Of a stretch of DNA of 64,000 nt, positions 43,592 to 54,842 are shown one piece after another; position 1 is the stretch's first letter; every line of letters begins with the position of its first letter. The stretch spans positions 2,574,501 to 2,638,500 of the forward strand of contig JAWHQI010000277.1 in the NCBI GenBank assembly GCA_033032865.1, in the 5' to 3' direction. A program made the translations under genes and the position numbers. The DNA comes from Dactylorhiza incarnata. Lineage: Eukaryota > Streptophyta > Magnoliopsida > Asparagales > Orchidaceae. The notes beneath the pieces were generated by a model that had not been told where the DNA came from, did not search any database, and saw only the letters and a program-made list of their open reading frames with translations.

Positions 43592-44430
43592 ATGCTGAAA
43601 TGTCCTCCAAGGGGGGTCTTCCGCGGCCGCCAACCGGGGGCTCGTTGACGACGAGCCTGAGGCTTCCGCCGTCCTCGACATCATTGGAGAGTTCCTGACG
43701 CCTCACCCTCCTGGTTCCGCGAGGAAGAAGAAGTCCAAGAGGAAGAGAGACGACCCTGAGCCATGCGAGAAATCCTCCACAGATCCAAAATCTACGGCTA
43801 GATGCAGACCCTTGCTTGGGAAAGTGATTACCTCGCCCATCCATGAAGAGCTCATCGCCGACTCATCTCTTCGGCAGGGCGAGGTCGAGGTCGAAATCAC
43901 AACGGGTGGGCTCGGAGGAGGCGAGGCTACCTCCAGCAGATCTGGGCGCCCTGCTGCTTCCTCCAGTTCGTCCAGCCATAATACCTGGTAAGGGTACTAT
44001 CTTCTCGCCCAATTAGGCTGAATTTGTACTGACCCCTTGTTATCTGCAGTGCTTCCTACTCGCTCGGTTCAGCCTGGTCAACTCGGCGCGACGCTGTCGG
44101 TGGGTCTAGGGACCGCGTCCTCCTCGGCCCCAGGGCAGGTTTTGGCCCTCTTTCCTCCTCCCTTGCAGTCGCCTCTTCAGCAGTCTGGGGTAGGCCAGCC
44201 TGCCCGCCCAATTATCGGTGGGAAATCTTTTGTGATAGGCCCCTTATCCGGAGGGACTGGCGTGGTCCTCCGCTTGTCTGCCTCTACCGTGGGCGAAGCC
44301 TCCTTATTGGAAGAGCACATCCGCCGAGGCGAGGATCACATCAGACAAAGTGAGGAGAGTCTGGAGCAGGCCCGCGAAGACCTGCGAGCAGCTCGCGACA
44401 TCACTTGGAGAGCTCGCCACCCCAGCGCTG
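43592..44430 (+). pseudogene. Antisense gene 2 of truncated element C', partial
   Basis: An open stretch encodes EASAVLDIIGEFLTPHPPGS, basic ARKKKKSKRKR, and a serine-rich end, up to a splice donor CTG|GTAAGG at 43988. The intron ends TATCTGCAG at 44049. The second exon (44050 on) encodes a serine/glycine/proline-rich segment and then a coiled coil (EEHIRRGEDHIRQSEESLEQ). The ATG near 43600 is in another frame, so a base has been gained or lost near the start. The gene is cut off by the TIR element at 44432. It occupies the same place as gene 2 of A and B: next to the LTR, opposite strand, own TATA box. Confidence 0.55.
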
Positions 44431-45143
44431 AAAAATACATATTTCAGTCCCCAACCTTTAACACCTTTAATATTTCAGTCCCCAACCTTTAATACCTTTA
44501 ATATTTCAGTCACAAACCTTTTAGTTTGAGTAAATTAGTCCCAAAATTTTTCAATACTTTTCTTTTCAGTCCTTTATTAACACCAACCCATTAATACTAA
44601 CGAAAAATGTCAAAAGACAATTAAAATTACAATATCCAGCAATTATTAATATCCACTATAAATATCCAGCAGCTATTATCACTAGCCCATTAATGCCAAC
44701 ATTTATATTTCTGGCAGCTGTTTGGATAACAATATTCAGGGTCAAAATAGTACATGATTGTCCCCAACTGAAAATAAGGGCGCTGCTATTACCACTTCAC
44801 TTTTGTCTATTAACACTCAAAATTTTAAAATATAAGGGTTTATTAGCACTTCACTTTTGTCTATTAACACTCAAAAATTTAAATTTTATGATTTTATTTA
44901 TAATAGCCGCAAACAGCTCTTTTCCCTTAGACGCACGCCCCTACACATCTCCTCTCGTGAAAATCGCCCGAGACCCCTCCCTGCACGCTGGCGAACCGTC
45001 GGAACTCCGGCGAACACCCCCTCCGGCTCGGTGGTCGCAGCTTGCCCTTCTCCCGCTCGGTGGTCGCGCTAATAGCGGCGAGTGCAAATAGACGCAGTGC
45101 TTATAACAACGCTCGGAAATAATACATGATAAAAATAATATAG

Positions 45144-45405
45144 TCATGCCAAAAAACAGTCAAAAACAGTCACATAGTTGTTGGTCTACCTGGGCACGGA
45201 GAGAACAAACAACTCTATTTTGTGGCTTATTCTGGGAAACATGCATAACCAAAATTCTGCCTTCAAAATTGTTTTCACTCCAAACCTCTTGTGTAACATT
45301 GCCCTTGAAAAATATTCATTATTTAAATGCTTAAAAAAAATTTAAGTTTTCTATTTGGAGGAACCAACAACTATGTGATCGTTTTTGGACTGTTTCTTGA
45401 CATGA
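45144..45405. repeat. Inner inverted repeat inside the long-TIR element
   Basis: Arms of about 48 bp (45144-45191 and 45357-45405) around a 165-bp loop. Both contain cacatagttgttggt or its complement. This could be a further small nested element, but no duplication was identified. Confidence 0.6.
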
Positions 45406-45560
45406 ATGTATTATTTTCAGTTGGGGACAGTCATGTACTATTTTGATCTTGAATATTCTTATCCAAACAGCTGCCAGAAATATAAATGTTGGCATTAATG
45501 AGCTAGTGATAATAGCTGCTGGATATTGTAATTTTAATTGTCTTTTGACATTTTCTGTTA

Positions 45561-46010
45561 GGCTGCGTTCGTTTCATGAGTTTTACACGGAGGGTTTTGG
45601 TTTTGGTCAAAAACCCAAAATTTGTAGGTTTTGATCCAAAATTAAAATTTTTGTTCGTTTGCACCCATGGTTTTGCATGAAGATTTTGAAAAATAAATTT
45701 TTGGATTTGCATTTGCACCCATGGTTTTGCGGATAAGATGATCGCACAGGAAGGAAAACCAACCAAATTTGGTCGGTTTTGGGGATATGTAGATTTCTAA
45801 AGTTCCAAAACTTATGGGTTTTGGGCAAAAGCCAACCCCGTCCATAAAAAGGTCCAAACGAACATCATAATTGATTTTGGTCCAAAACCTTCCAACCAAA
45901 ATCGATCGGATCAATTCCATCCTCTAAACACAGGAAACGAACACAAATATTGGTTTTGATATACCCAAAATCAATTCCTTCCTCTCAAAACCCGCGAAAC
46001 GAACGCAACC
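45561..46010. mobile_element. PIF/Harbinger-type MITE
   Basis: 450 bp with terminal repeats GGCTGCGTTCGTTTC and, at the other end, GGTTGCGTTCGTTTC. It is flanked by TTA at 45558-45560 and 46011-46013. A 3-bp TTA duplication is the hallmark of PIF/Harbinger. It interrupts the right arm of the surrounding element, as comparison with the left arm shows. Confidence 0.88.
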
Positions 46011-46161
46011 TTAGTATTAATGGGTTGGTGTTAATAAAGGACTGAAAAGAAAAGTATTGAAAAGGTTTGGGGCTAATTTACTCAAACTAAAAGGTTTGAG
46101 ACTAAAATATTAAAGGTGTTAGAGGTTGGAGACTCAAATAGGTATTTTACCTTTTTTTTAT

Positions 46162-46804
46162 AGGCAAAATCATGAAATCAGTCCCTCAAGTCATATAACT
46201 TTATGAAATCAGTCCCTCAAGTTTTAAAAGCTGTAAATTAGTCCCCAACTTTACTGAAAACCAGAAATCGGTCCTACTTAACGAATTTGACTAACGGAAA
46301 GTAACTTAAATAGTGATACATAGAATCATAAATTATCAAACAGCTAACTCGATCAAATATAGATTTTAAACATATAAGTAGATGGAGTTTCATAGGTGAG
46401 GTCGGAATAATCATCACGTTCACAACCGCCACCGTCGTACCAAACACCGTAATAATGATTTATGCTACTTTTTAACAAAATTGCATGAAATATATAGGTG
46501 GGCATCACCCGTAAGACTGTAAATGTATGAGAATATCAAATAAATGTGCGTAAATAAACATATAAAGCAGGAGTAATAATTTAATATCTAGTTAGAATAA
46601 TGTAATTTTTTTAAAACTACGCTGTTTTGATAATTTATGGTTCTATGTATCACTATTTAAGTTACTTTCCGTTAGTCAAATCCGTTAAGTAGGACTGATT
46701 TCTGGTTTTCAGTAAAGTTGGGGACTAATTTCCAGCTTTTAAAACTTGAAGGACAGATTTCATAAAGTTATATGACTTAGGGACTGATTTCGTGATTTTG
46801 CCTA
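46162..46804. mobile_element. MITE with about 180-bp terminal inverted repeats
   Basis: The arms are 46162-46340 and 46625-46804. Ends read AGGCAAAATC. The arms carry phrases such as gaaatcagtccctcaag and gttactttccgttagtcaaa in opposite orientation. No clear target duplication was found. The AT-rich centre of about 285 bp has no gene. Confidence 0.85.
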
Positions 46805-47072
46805 AAATATTTATAAGAAATTTGACAAACGGTCAGCCGGCCCGTGTACTCCAATATTTCTCGTCCAATGAGGCGGGGTCCAACAAAAGCTGCTAAAAAA
46901 ATATCTGGAAAGTCGAAATTACTAGCTCTATATTTATGACGACATATATAATATTCACCCCTGCCCGATATTTCAAACTCTTGGTCTTCCTTCCTCCCCA
47001 AAAAAAAGGCCTAAAGAATTTGAACTTCTGTTTGCTTGCCATTTCAGAGCGAGCGAGCGGGCGGGGGAGAGC

Positions 47073-47144
47073 AATGGAGGCTCCGATCAACTCTTATGAG
47101 GACATCCGTCGGAAGAGAATCGAAGAAAATCTCAAGCAGCTTCA
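47073..47144 (+). CDS. Candidate first exon of a host gene
   Basis: ATG 47073 begins MEAPINSYEDIRRKRIEENL, and the exon would end at CTTCAG|GTTTAC (GT at 47145). Purine-rich leader sequence with gagcgagcgagcggg precedes the ATG. The [E/D]xxRxxRxEEN pattern is reminiscent of the N-terminus of plant B3-domain proteins of the At3g19184 type, by memory only. Further exons were not found before the RTE fragment at 47474, so the gene is either interrupted or has a long intron. It is the only part of the window that looks like a host gene. Confidence 0.4.
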
Positions 47145-47473
47145 GGTTTACAGTTTTTTGATGAAATGGCAAAGATTAAATAGTTATATTACGAATTTAT
47201 TCCCGTTTTTTTTTAAGGAACGCCGACGATGGCGAGTGTTTCCCAAATTTATCTTCCATAGAATCTTTTCTGTGCATATATATCCGGTTATTGCTACTGA
47301 TTCTGTATATGTATTCCTAATCTTTCTGACACATTCCACGGACTGATAATAGCCGGAAGAGAAGCTTTCTTCGTCTCTTCATCCACTTTAGGTTTTGATC
47401 CACATAGCTGGCTAGAGCTATCTGCGAGGCTGTGTGATGATGTGTAAAGAGCTTGCAAATATCCCCTTGTTGT

Positions 47474-48320
47474 AACAGAACAACAACAACACTCAAGCCT
47501 TTATCCCACCGTAGTTGGGTCGGCTATATGGATCCTTTGTCGCCATTGCGCCCTATCTTTAATCATAGCCTCACTAATGCCTAAGTACATCATATTTTTC
47601 CTTATAGTTTCATTCCAAGTCTTTTTTTGGTCTACCCCTCCCCCGTTTAACATGTCTAGTGACTAAACTCTCACAACGCCTAACAGGTCCCTCTAATGGT
47701 CTCCTATGTACATGTACGAACCATCTAAAACGAGCTTCTCGCATCTTCTCTACAATTGGCGCCACTCCTGTCTTATCCCTGATACATTCATTCCTAATTT
47801 TATCCAGTCTCGTTTGACTACACATCCACCTAAGCATTCTCATCTCCGCAACTCCTATTTTATGCTCATGTACACCATTCACTGCCCAACACTCAGAACC
47901 GTAGAGCATTGTTGGCCTAATTGCAGTATGGTAAAACTTGCTTTTAAGTTTTAATGGTACTTTACGTCTTTACGATCACATAAGATCCCAGACGCGCCTC
48001 TCCACTTCAACCAACCTGCTTGAATTCTATGTATCACATCTTTATCAACACCTCCATCTTCTTGAAATATTGATCCCAGATATTTAAAGCACTCACTGAC
48101 GGAAATATCTTGGTCTCCTAATTTAATGACGGAGTCATCCGACCTTCTTGCACTACTAAATTTAAGCTCTATATACTCTGTCTTTGTCCTGCTCAACCTA
48201 AAACTCTTATTTTCTAAAGTGTCTCGCCAAGATTCAAGTTTCGCGTTTACACCCTCGCGCGTCTTATCGACCAAAATAGTATCATCTGCAAATAATAAAC
48301 ACCAAGGTTTTGCTTGTTGA
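47474..48320 (-). mobile_element. RTE-type LINE fragment, 3' end (minus strand)
   Basis: Read on the minus strand it covers the region after the FADD box of RT ([75 protein letters not shown]). It ends GGGATAAAGGCTTGAGTG followed by TTG repeats, the usual 3' end of plant RTE elements. It is 5'-truncated at about 48320. The frame is broken near 47930. Confidence 0.88.
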
Positions 48321-48496
48321 GGTCATAAAATGAACGTGGTCTCTTTTAGTTCTAAGTATCTTATTCCCCTTCTCTTTCTTTTCCCAAGCTCTTCTATTGA
48401 GCATTCATCTATTATAGTCTTTTTCTATTTGGTTAATCTTTCTTGTAACACACATGTTGTGTTACAATGAAGCTCTCTTGGATGACCTGCGCCTCC

Positions 48497-49820
48497 ATCT
48501 AGTGGACCGCACATGCGACTTGTTACTTAGAGATAGAATTTTCAATGCTAATATTGTTGTCCTCTTTATGTATCTTGTAACCAAAAGAGAACAAAGAAAA
48601 AAAACTCTTTCTTTATTCTTTTGGAAGAATTAGCTTTAATGCATTTTCTTTCCTTTTAGTTGTTGCTGATTTACTTTTCGATACACAAAAGAAGCTTTCA
48701 ACATTTGTTAAGGAAAATGCGTGTATTCAGTTTAGTAGTATACATGATAGGCGAACCATATACTCTTTATTACATGGTTGAAAAAAGGTTTGACAACTTG
48801 TTACGCCTAGAAGGTATGGCTATAGGCCTTATACTTGTTAATTGGGATATGATTAATGAAATGCCATGACTTGTCTCTTGAGACTAGTTGACTCTACTTT
48901 CTTGTCTTTAAGCTTCCAATTATCTCAACCCCTATCTAAAGTCCCTACCAAAGTTTTCTTCTCTCCAACGTTACTTGATTGCAGATGTTTTCTCATTCCT
49001 TGTATCCAAGATTATGTTAAATAACTATTGTATCAGACCAAACTTTGGTCCAAATTTAGTTCACACTCCTTAACAATCATCATAGTCATTATCATCATCA
49101 TAACGGTTTGAGATTGATCTTATAAATCCGCTTTCTTCATTCATTCTCATTCAGTATTACATTAGTTGTTACTTTTATTCAGCACAAGTTCTTTGCACAA
49201 CTTTTAACAATATTCTCTTTCGGTCTATCTTTTTCGAGCATAATCCTTTCACATGAACTCTTTTTAATGCATTTTGGTGCATTTTTTATCGGTTGATTCT
49301 AAATGTCAATACCACTTTATCCTATGTATTAAGTATTAACTGTATCTTAAATAGATTTCACTTTCATCTTCTTTATGTTATAATCATCTCATTCTTCATC
49401 AAATATAGATTTACCATATATCATAGTTTATATTTATGTTACACTGGATTTTTTGTCGATGAATTTTTTGTAGCTTGATTCTCATAAATTGCATTAGTTA
49501 GTTGTGTTGGATGTGCAAATTAAATATAATAAATTTAAGCGAAGAAGAAAAGTGTTGCAAAAAATATGGTTGTGGAACTTGAAGATGAAAAAACAGGTTG
49601 CTTTCAAGACAACAATTATGGAAGAACTAGTTGATGACCCTTATGTTGATCCTAGTGTCTCATGAGAAGTTATGTCTTCACATTTAAGGATAAGTGAAAA
49701 GAACGTACTTGGAGAATCAAAAGGTCGTGCGCTCACAAATAAAGAATCTTGGTGGTGGAAAGAGGAAGTGCAAGACAAAGTGAAGGCAAAGAGGGTCAGC
49801 TATAAAACACTCTACGCTTG
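48497..49820 (+). repeat. First copy of a tandem duplication
   Basis: It matches 50067-51355 with an offset of about 1,570 bases, falling to 1,538 through deletions. The last part (49494-49820) is the beginning of the 5'-truncated RTE element, including KKQVAFKTTIMEELVDDPYV and WWWKEEVQDKVKAKR. The duplication therefore came after that RTE insertion. Confidence 0.85.
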
Positions 49821-50066
49821 TAGGAATCAAAAGGTCGTGCGCCCACAAATAAAAAATCTTGGAGAAGTGAAAAGAACGTACTTGTAGAATCAAAAGGTCG
49901 TGCGCCCACAAATAAAGAATCTTGGTGGTGGAAAGAGGAAGTGCAAGACAAAGTGAGGGCAAAGAGGGTCAACTATAAAACACTCTACGCTTGTAGGAAT
50001 GATACTTAGAAAGAGATAGAATTTTCAATGCAAATATTGCATTAGTGAGGGCAAAGAGGGTCAACC
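49821..50066 (+). repeat. Shuffled short repeats between the duplicated copies
   Basis: The RTE phrase aatcaaaaggtcgtgcgccc recurs at about 49824 and 49889, and cttgtaggaat and gggcaaagagggtcaac also recur. This looks like repeated slippage or break repair at the copy junction. Confidence 0.75.
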
Positions 50067-51355
50067 ATCCAGTGGACCGCACATGCGACTTGTTACTTAG
50101 AAAGAGATAGAATTTTCAATGCAAATATTGCTGTCCTCTTTATGTTTCTTGTAACCAAAAGAGAACAAAGAAAAAAAACTTTCTTTCTTTATTCTTTTGG
50201 AAGAATTAGCTTTAATGCATTTTCTTTCCTTTTAGTTGTTGCTGATTTACTTTTCGATACACAAAAGAAGCTTTCAACATTTGTTAAGGAAAATGCGTGT
50301 ATTCAGTTTAGTAGTATACATGATAGGCAAACCATATACTCTTATTACAGGGTTGAAAAAAGGTCTGACAACTTGTTACGTCTAGAAGGCTATGGCTATA
50401 GGCCTTATACTTGTTAATTGGGATATGATTAATGAAATGCCATGACTTGTCTCTTGAGACTAGTTGACTCTACTTTCTTATCTTTAAGCCTCCAATTATC
50501 TCAACCCCTATCTTAAGTCCCTACCAAAGTTTTCTTCTCTCCAATGTTACTTGATTGCGGATATTTTCTCTTTCCTTGTATCCAAGATTAAGTATGTTAA
50601 ATAACTATTGTAACAATCATCATAGTCATTATCATCATCATAACTGTTTGAGATTGATCTTATAAATCCGCTTTGCTCATTCATTCTCATTAAGTATTGC
50701 ATTAGTTGTTACTTTTATTCAGCACAAGTTCTTTGCACAACTTTTAACAATATTCTCTTTCGGTCTATCTTTTCTAGCACAATCCTTTCACATGAACTCT
50801 TTTTAATGCATTTCGGTGCATTTTTTATCAGTTGATTATAAATGTCAATACCACTTTATCCTATGTATTAAGTATTAATTGTATCTTAAATAGATTTCGC
50901 TTCCCTCTTCTTTATGTTATAATCATCTCATTCTTCATCAAATATAGATTTACCATATATCAGTTTATATTTATGTTACACTGGACTTATTGTCGATGGA
51001 TATTTTGTAGCTTGATTCTCATAGTCTGCATTAGTTAGTTGTGTTTGACGTGCAAATTAAATATAATAAATTTAAGAGAAGGACAAAAGTGTTGCCAAAA
51101 ATTCTGTGGTGGAACTTGAAGATGGAAAAACAGGTTGCTTTCAAGACAGCAGTTATGGAGCAACTAGTTGATAACTCTTATGTTGATCCTAGTGTCTCAT
51201 GGGAAGTTATGTCTTCACATTTAATAATAAGTGGAAAGAATGTACTTGGAGAATCAAAAAGTCGTGCTCCCACAAATAAAGAATCTTGGTGGTGGAAAGA
51301 GGAAGCGCAAGACAAAGTGAGTGCAAAGAGGGTCAGCTATAAAACACTCAGTTTG
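50067..51355 (+). repeat. Second copy of the tandem duplication
   Basis: It pairs with 48497-49820. No gene is recognised before the RTE start at 51031. Confidence 0.85.
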
Positions 51356-53203
51356 TAGGAATGATGAAAACTTGACAAGGTTAAAGCCGCTAAAGAAGAA
51401 GTTAAACATGCAGTAAGTACAAAAACAAGAAGTCAAACTTATGAAAGTTTTTATAAGCGACTAGATACCAAAGATGGAGAGCGTGACATATATAAAATTG
51501 CTCGAGCAAGAGAGAGGAAGACAAGAGATTTAAGTCAAGTTAAATGCATAAAGGATGAAACATATACAGTTTTGACGGATGATGCGGCTATTAAAGAGCG
51601 ATGAAAAAGATACTTTTATCAACTCTATAATAAAACAAAAACAGTGAACTGAATTTGGAAGAGTTAAGTAAATCGGAGGAGTATAAAAACATAACGTTTT
51701 ATCGTAATATTCAAGTATCAGAGGTAAATGATGCTCTAAAGAAGATGAAAAATGGAAAGGCGGTTGAGCCAGACGATATACCCATCGAAGTATGGAAATG
51801 TCTAGGGAAAGAAGGAATTTTGTGTCTTACATGTTTTTTCAATAAGATACTGAAGTCAATGAAGATGTCGGACCAATGAAGAGAAAATATCTTGGTACCT
51901 TTGTATAAGGACAAAAGATATATACAAAATTATGTTAATTATAGAGGAATTAAATTAATGAGTCATACCATGAAACTATGAGAACGAGTAATAAAAAGAA
52001 GAGTTAGACGAGAGACTAGCATCTCAACGAATCAATTTGGATTCATGCTAGGGCGGTCGACCATGAAAGCTATATATCTCTTGAGGAGACTCATTGACAA
52101 CTATCGAGAAAGAAAACAAAATTTGCATATGTTGCTTATCGATCATGAGAAGGCTTATGATAGGGTTCTAAGAAAGATCTTGTGAGAGTCTTAGAAAAGA
52201 AAGATGTAAATGTATTATACATTGACATAATCAAATATATGTATACAAATTCAGTGACGAGGGTGAGGATATCTGGAGGATTAACACATGAATTCCCTAT
52301 CACTGTTGGCTTACATCAAGGTTCAGCTTTAAGCCCTTATCTCTTTACCCTTATCTTAGATGAGTTCACCGGACATATCTAACAAGCAATACTTTGGTGT
52401 TTATTGTTTGCAGATGATATCGTTTTGGTCGATGAGACGCGCGAGGGTGTAAACGCGAAACTTGAATCTTGGCGAGACACTTTAGAAAAGAAGGGTTTTA
52501 GGTTGAGCAGGGCAAAGACGGAGTATGTGAAGCTTACATTTAGCAGTGCAAGAAGGACAGATGACTTCATTATTAAGTTGGGTGATCAAGATATTTCCCG
52601 CAGTGAGTGCTTTAAATATCTTGGATCGATAGTTCAAAAAGATGGAGGTGTTGATAAAGATGTGATACATAGAATCCAAGCAGGTTGGTTGAAGTGGAGA
52701 GGCGCGCCAGGGATCTTATGTGATCGTAAAGTACCATTAAAACTTAAAGGCAAGTTTTACCGTACTGCAATTAGACCAACGATGCTCTATGGTTCTGAGT
52801 GTTGAGCAGTGAATTGCGTACATGAGCAAAAATGGGAGTTGCGGAGTTGAGAATGTTTAGGTGGATGTATGGACACAGGAGACTGGATAAAATTATGAAT
52901 GAATGTATCAGGGATAAGACATGAGTGACACAAATTGCATAGAAGATGCGAGAAGCTCGATTAAGATGGTTTGGACACGTACAAAGGAGATCCTTAGAGG
53001 CACCTGTTAGGCGTTGTGAGAGTTTAGTCACTAGACATGTTAGACGGGGGAGGGGTGAACCAATAAAACTTGGAATGAAACTATAAGGAAAGACTTGATG
53101 TACTTAGGCATTAGTGAGATTATGACTAAAGATAGTGCACAATGGCGACAAAGGATCCATATAGCCGACCCCACTATAGTGGGATAAAGGCTTGAGTGTT
53201 GTT
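51031..53203 (+). pseudogene. RTE-type LINE, 5'-truncated, RT region with many stops
   Basis: It begins within the linker between endonuclease and RT (WWWKEEAQDKVSAKRVSYKT). RT blocks follow: VNDALKKMKNGKAVEPDDIP, NYRGIKLMSHTMKL, NQFGFMLGRSTMKAI, GLHQGSALSPYLFTLILDE, LLFADDIVLVDETREGVN and KYLGSIVQKDGGVDKDVIHR. The 3' end is GGGATAAAGGCTTGAGTGTTGTTG. Several Trp codons are TGA (for example before RENIL, before ERVIKRR, and in GSEC*AVN). The flanks gattctcatag(t/a)(c/t)tgca at 51014-51030 and 53204-53220 fit a 17-bp target duplication. Confidence 0.9.
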
Positions 53204-53220
53204 GATTCTCATAGATTGCA

Positions 53221-54205
53221 ATTTTATAAAATCATATTTTAAGCATTCATGATGTTAGGATTCTCCTCTAAGCTGCCATCAATCAATGGTCGTCGGCATT
53301 ACAAATGTATTGTATTAATGCAATCATGCATGGTGATCATCAGGAAGCTATTTTCATGGAGTAACCACGATGATATTTTGGGGTATATGTTTGGAAGGGC
53401 TATATATGGTCCGCAACAAAGCTTCCAAATTGGTTTGATGAGTATTCCACAGCTTTGGCCAAGATTGGTCATTGCAATAGCACCATAGTTCACTCCATCT
53501 TCATCCAACCTGCACCATCATGTCCATTTTTACAAGAAGATGTGGATGTTAAATTGATAACTTCATAGGAATGACCGCAAGTTGTCTACGAGGTAACAAA
53601 AATTTATAGAAATGTTTTGTTGCTAAAAATTAAGCCGCTCAAATACTTTCTTAAAATTGAATTTGCTAAACTGGGGATTTCTCTCTAATGAGAATATAGT
53701 ATCAACCTCCTCAAAGAAATTGGCCTCCTTAGTTGCAATTGAGTTGATATTTTCATGTATACTGAGACGATAAGGTATTTTTTATAGCCCATCTCATTAC
53801 AGATGCTAGTATTCAATCTATCTTACTTGCATGAGACCTAACACATGCAAACTTTTCGAAGGAATTGTGAATCAACACATGCAAAATCCTAAACTAAAAT
53901 ATTGGAAATTTCTTTTGCGTATTCTCATATTGATAAATAGAAAAATATACTTATTTTCTATAATAGTTTTTGTATAGTTTTATTAAAAATTTGTAATATT
54001 TCTTGTTAAATATTGAATAAATGAATTGTTTTTATATATTTATATTTATATGTAAAATGAATTATTTAAGTATATATTAAAACTATATAATAAGTATGTA
54101 AATATTTATGTAAGTAATTATGTAAATATATACTATTTAAGTAGTATATATATATTAAATATAAACATATAATAATAATAATATAATGATAATAATAGTA
54201 TATAT
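53221..54205. other. Unassigned AT-rich sequence
   Basis: No gene is supported. A 79-codon ORF at 53249-53488 resembles nothing I know. The part from about 53930 to 54200 is dominated by TATATA-type low-complexity DNA. Confidence 0.5.
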
Positions 54206-54209
54206 ATGT

Positions 54210-54660
54210 CTGCTGCGTTCGACGAATCCCGAGCTGCGTTCGATGAATCCCAATCTGCGTTCGACGAACTCTCGGTCGAGGCGTTCGACGGACTATATAT
54301 ATATATACTATATATAAACATATAACTAACTATATATATAAATGTCTGCAGGCGTTCGACGAAAGGTGCCCTGCGTTCGACGAACTCTCCCCGACCTGCG
54401 TTCGACGAACTCTCCCCGACCTGCGTTCGATGAACTCTCCCCGACCTGCGTTCGACGAACTCTCCCCGAGCTGCGTTCGACGAACTCTCCCCGAGCTGCG
54501 TTCGACGAACTCTCCCTGAGCTGCGTTCGACGAACCCCGACCTGCGCTCGACGAACTCTCCCCGAGCGGCGTTCGACGAATCCCTCTTCGCTGCATTCGA
54601 CGAATCCCTCTTCGCTGCATTCGACGAACTCTCCACTGCGCTCGACGAACTGCCCGCTGA
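54210..54660 (+). repeat. 25-bp tandem array with GTTCGACGAAC core
   Basis: The unit is ctgcgttcgacgaactctccccgac. About four copies lie at 54210-54293, then a TA-rich break, then about thirteen at 54349-54655. The core is the reverse complement of the core in the LTR arrays of D, so in element sense they are the same word. Confidence 0.9.
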
Positions 54661-54832
54661 GACCAGATCCACCACTCTCCATCCCGCCAGCTCACTCCAA
54701 CCCGCTAGCACTCTCCTTCTAGAATCAGCCAGCTGCTATCCGCAACCCACCAGTGCTCAAGTCAAACTTGCCAACCTCTCCAGTCAAACCGCCAGCTGCT
54801 ATTTTTTGTTTGCTAAGTGCAGCCCAATTTGT

Positions 54833-54842
54833 CTATAAATAG
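54833..54842 (+). promoter_or_regulatory. TATA box downstream of the 25-bp array
   Basis: ctataaatag is followed by aggctgccccctcac. The order of array, about 180 bases, TATA box is like the U3 of the D LTR. This suggests that 54.2-55.9 kb is part of an LTR of an unrecognised element, but no second LTR, primer site or coding region was found. Confidence 0.5.

Larger units (their letters stand above)
44432..46148. mobile_element. Long-TIR DNA transposon (Mutator-like), with nested insertions
   Basis: The inverted arms are 44432-44779 and 45409-46148. They share, for example, cagctgtttggataa-type sequence and gtccccaactgaaaataa in opposite orientation. The right arm is interrupted by a 450-bp MITE. 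The ends read AAAATAC. No clear 9-bp duplication was found, so the superfamily is inferred from arm length. The centre includes a GC-rich patch (44930-45075) unlike its AT-rich surroundings. Confidence 0.7.

Noticed and set aside
53249..53488. 79-codon ORF after the RTE element as a host exon
   Set aside because: No splice sites, start context or family similarity could be supported.
54133..54722. Repetitive ORFs over the 25-bp array
   Set aside because: Same reason: they are open only because the unit lacks stops.
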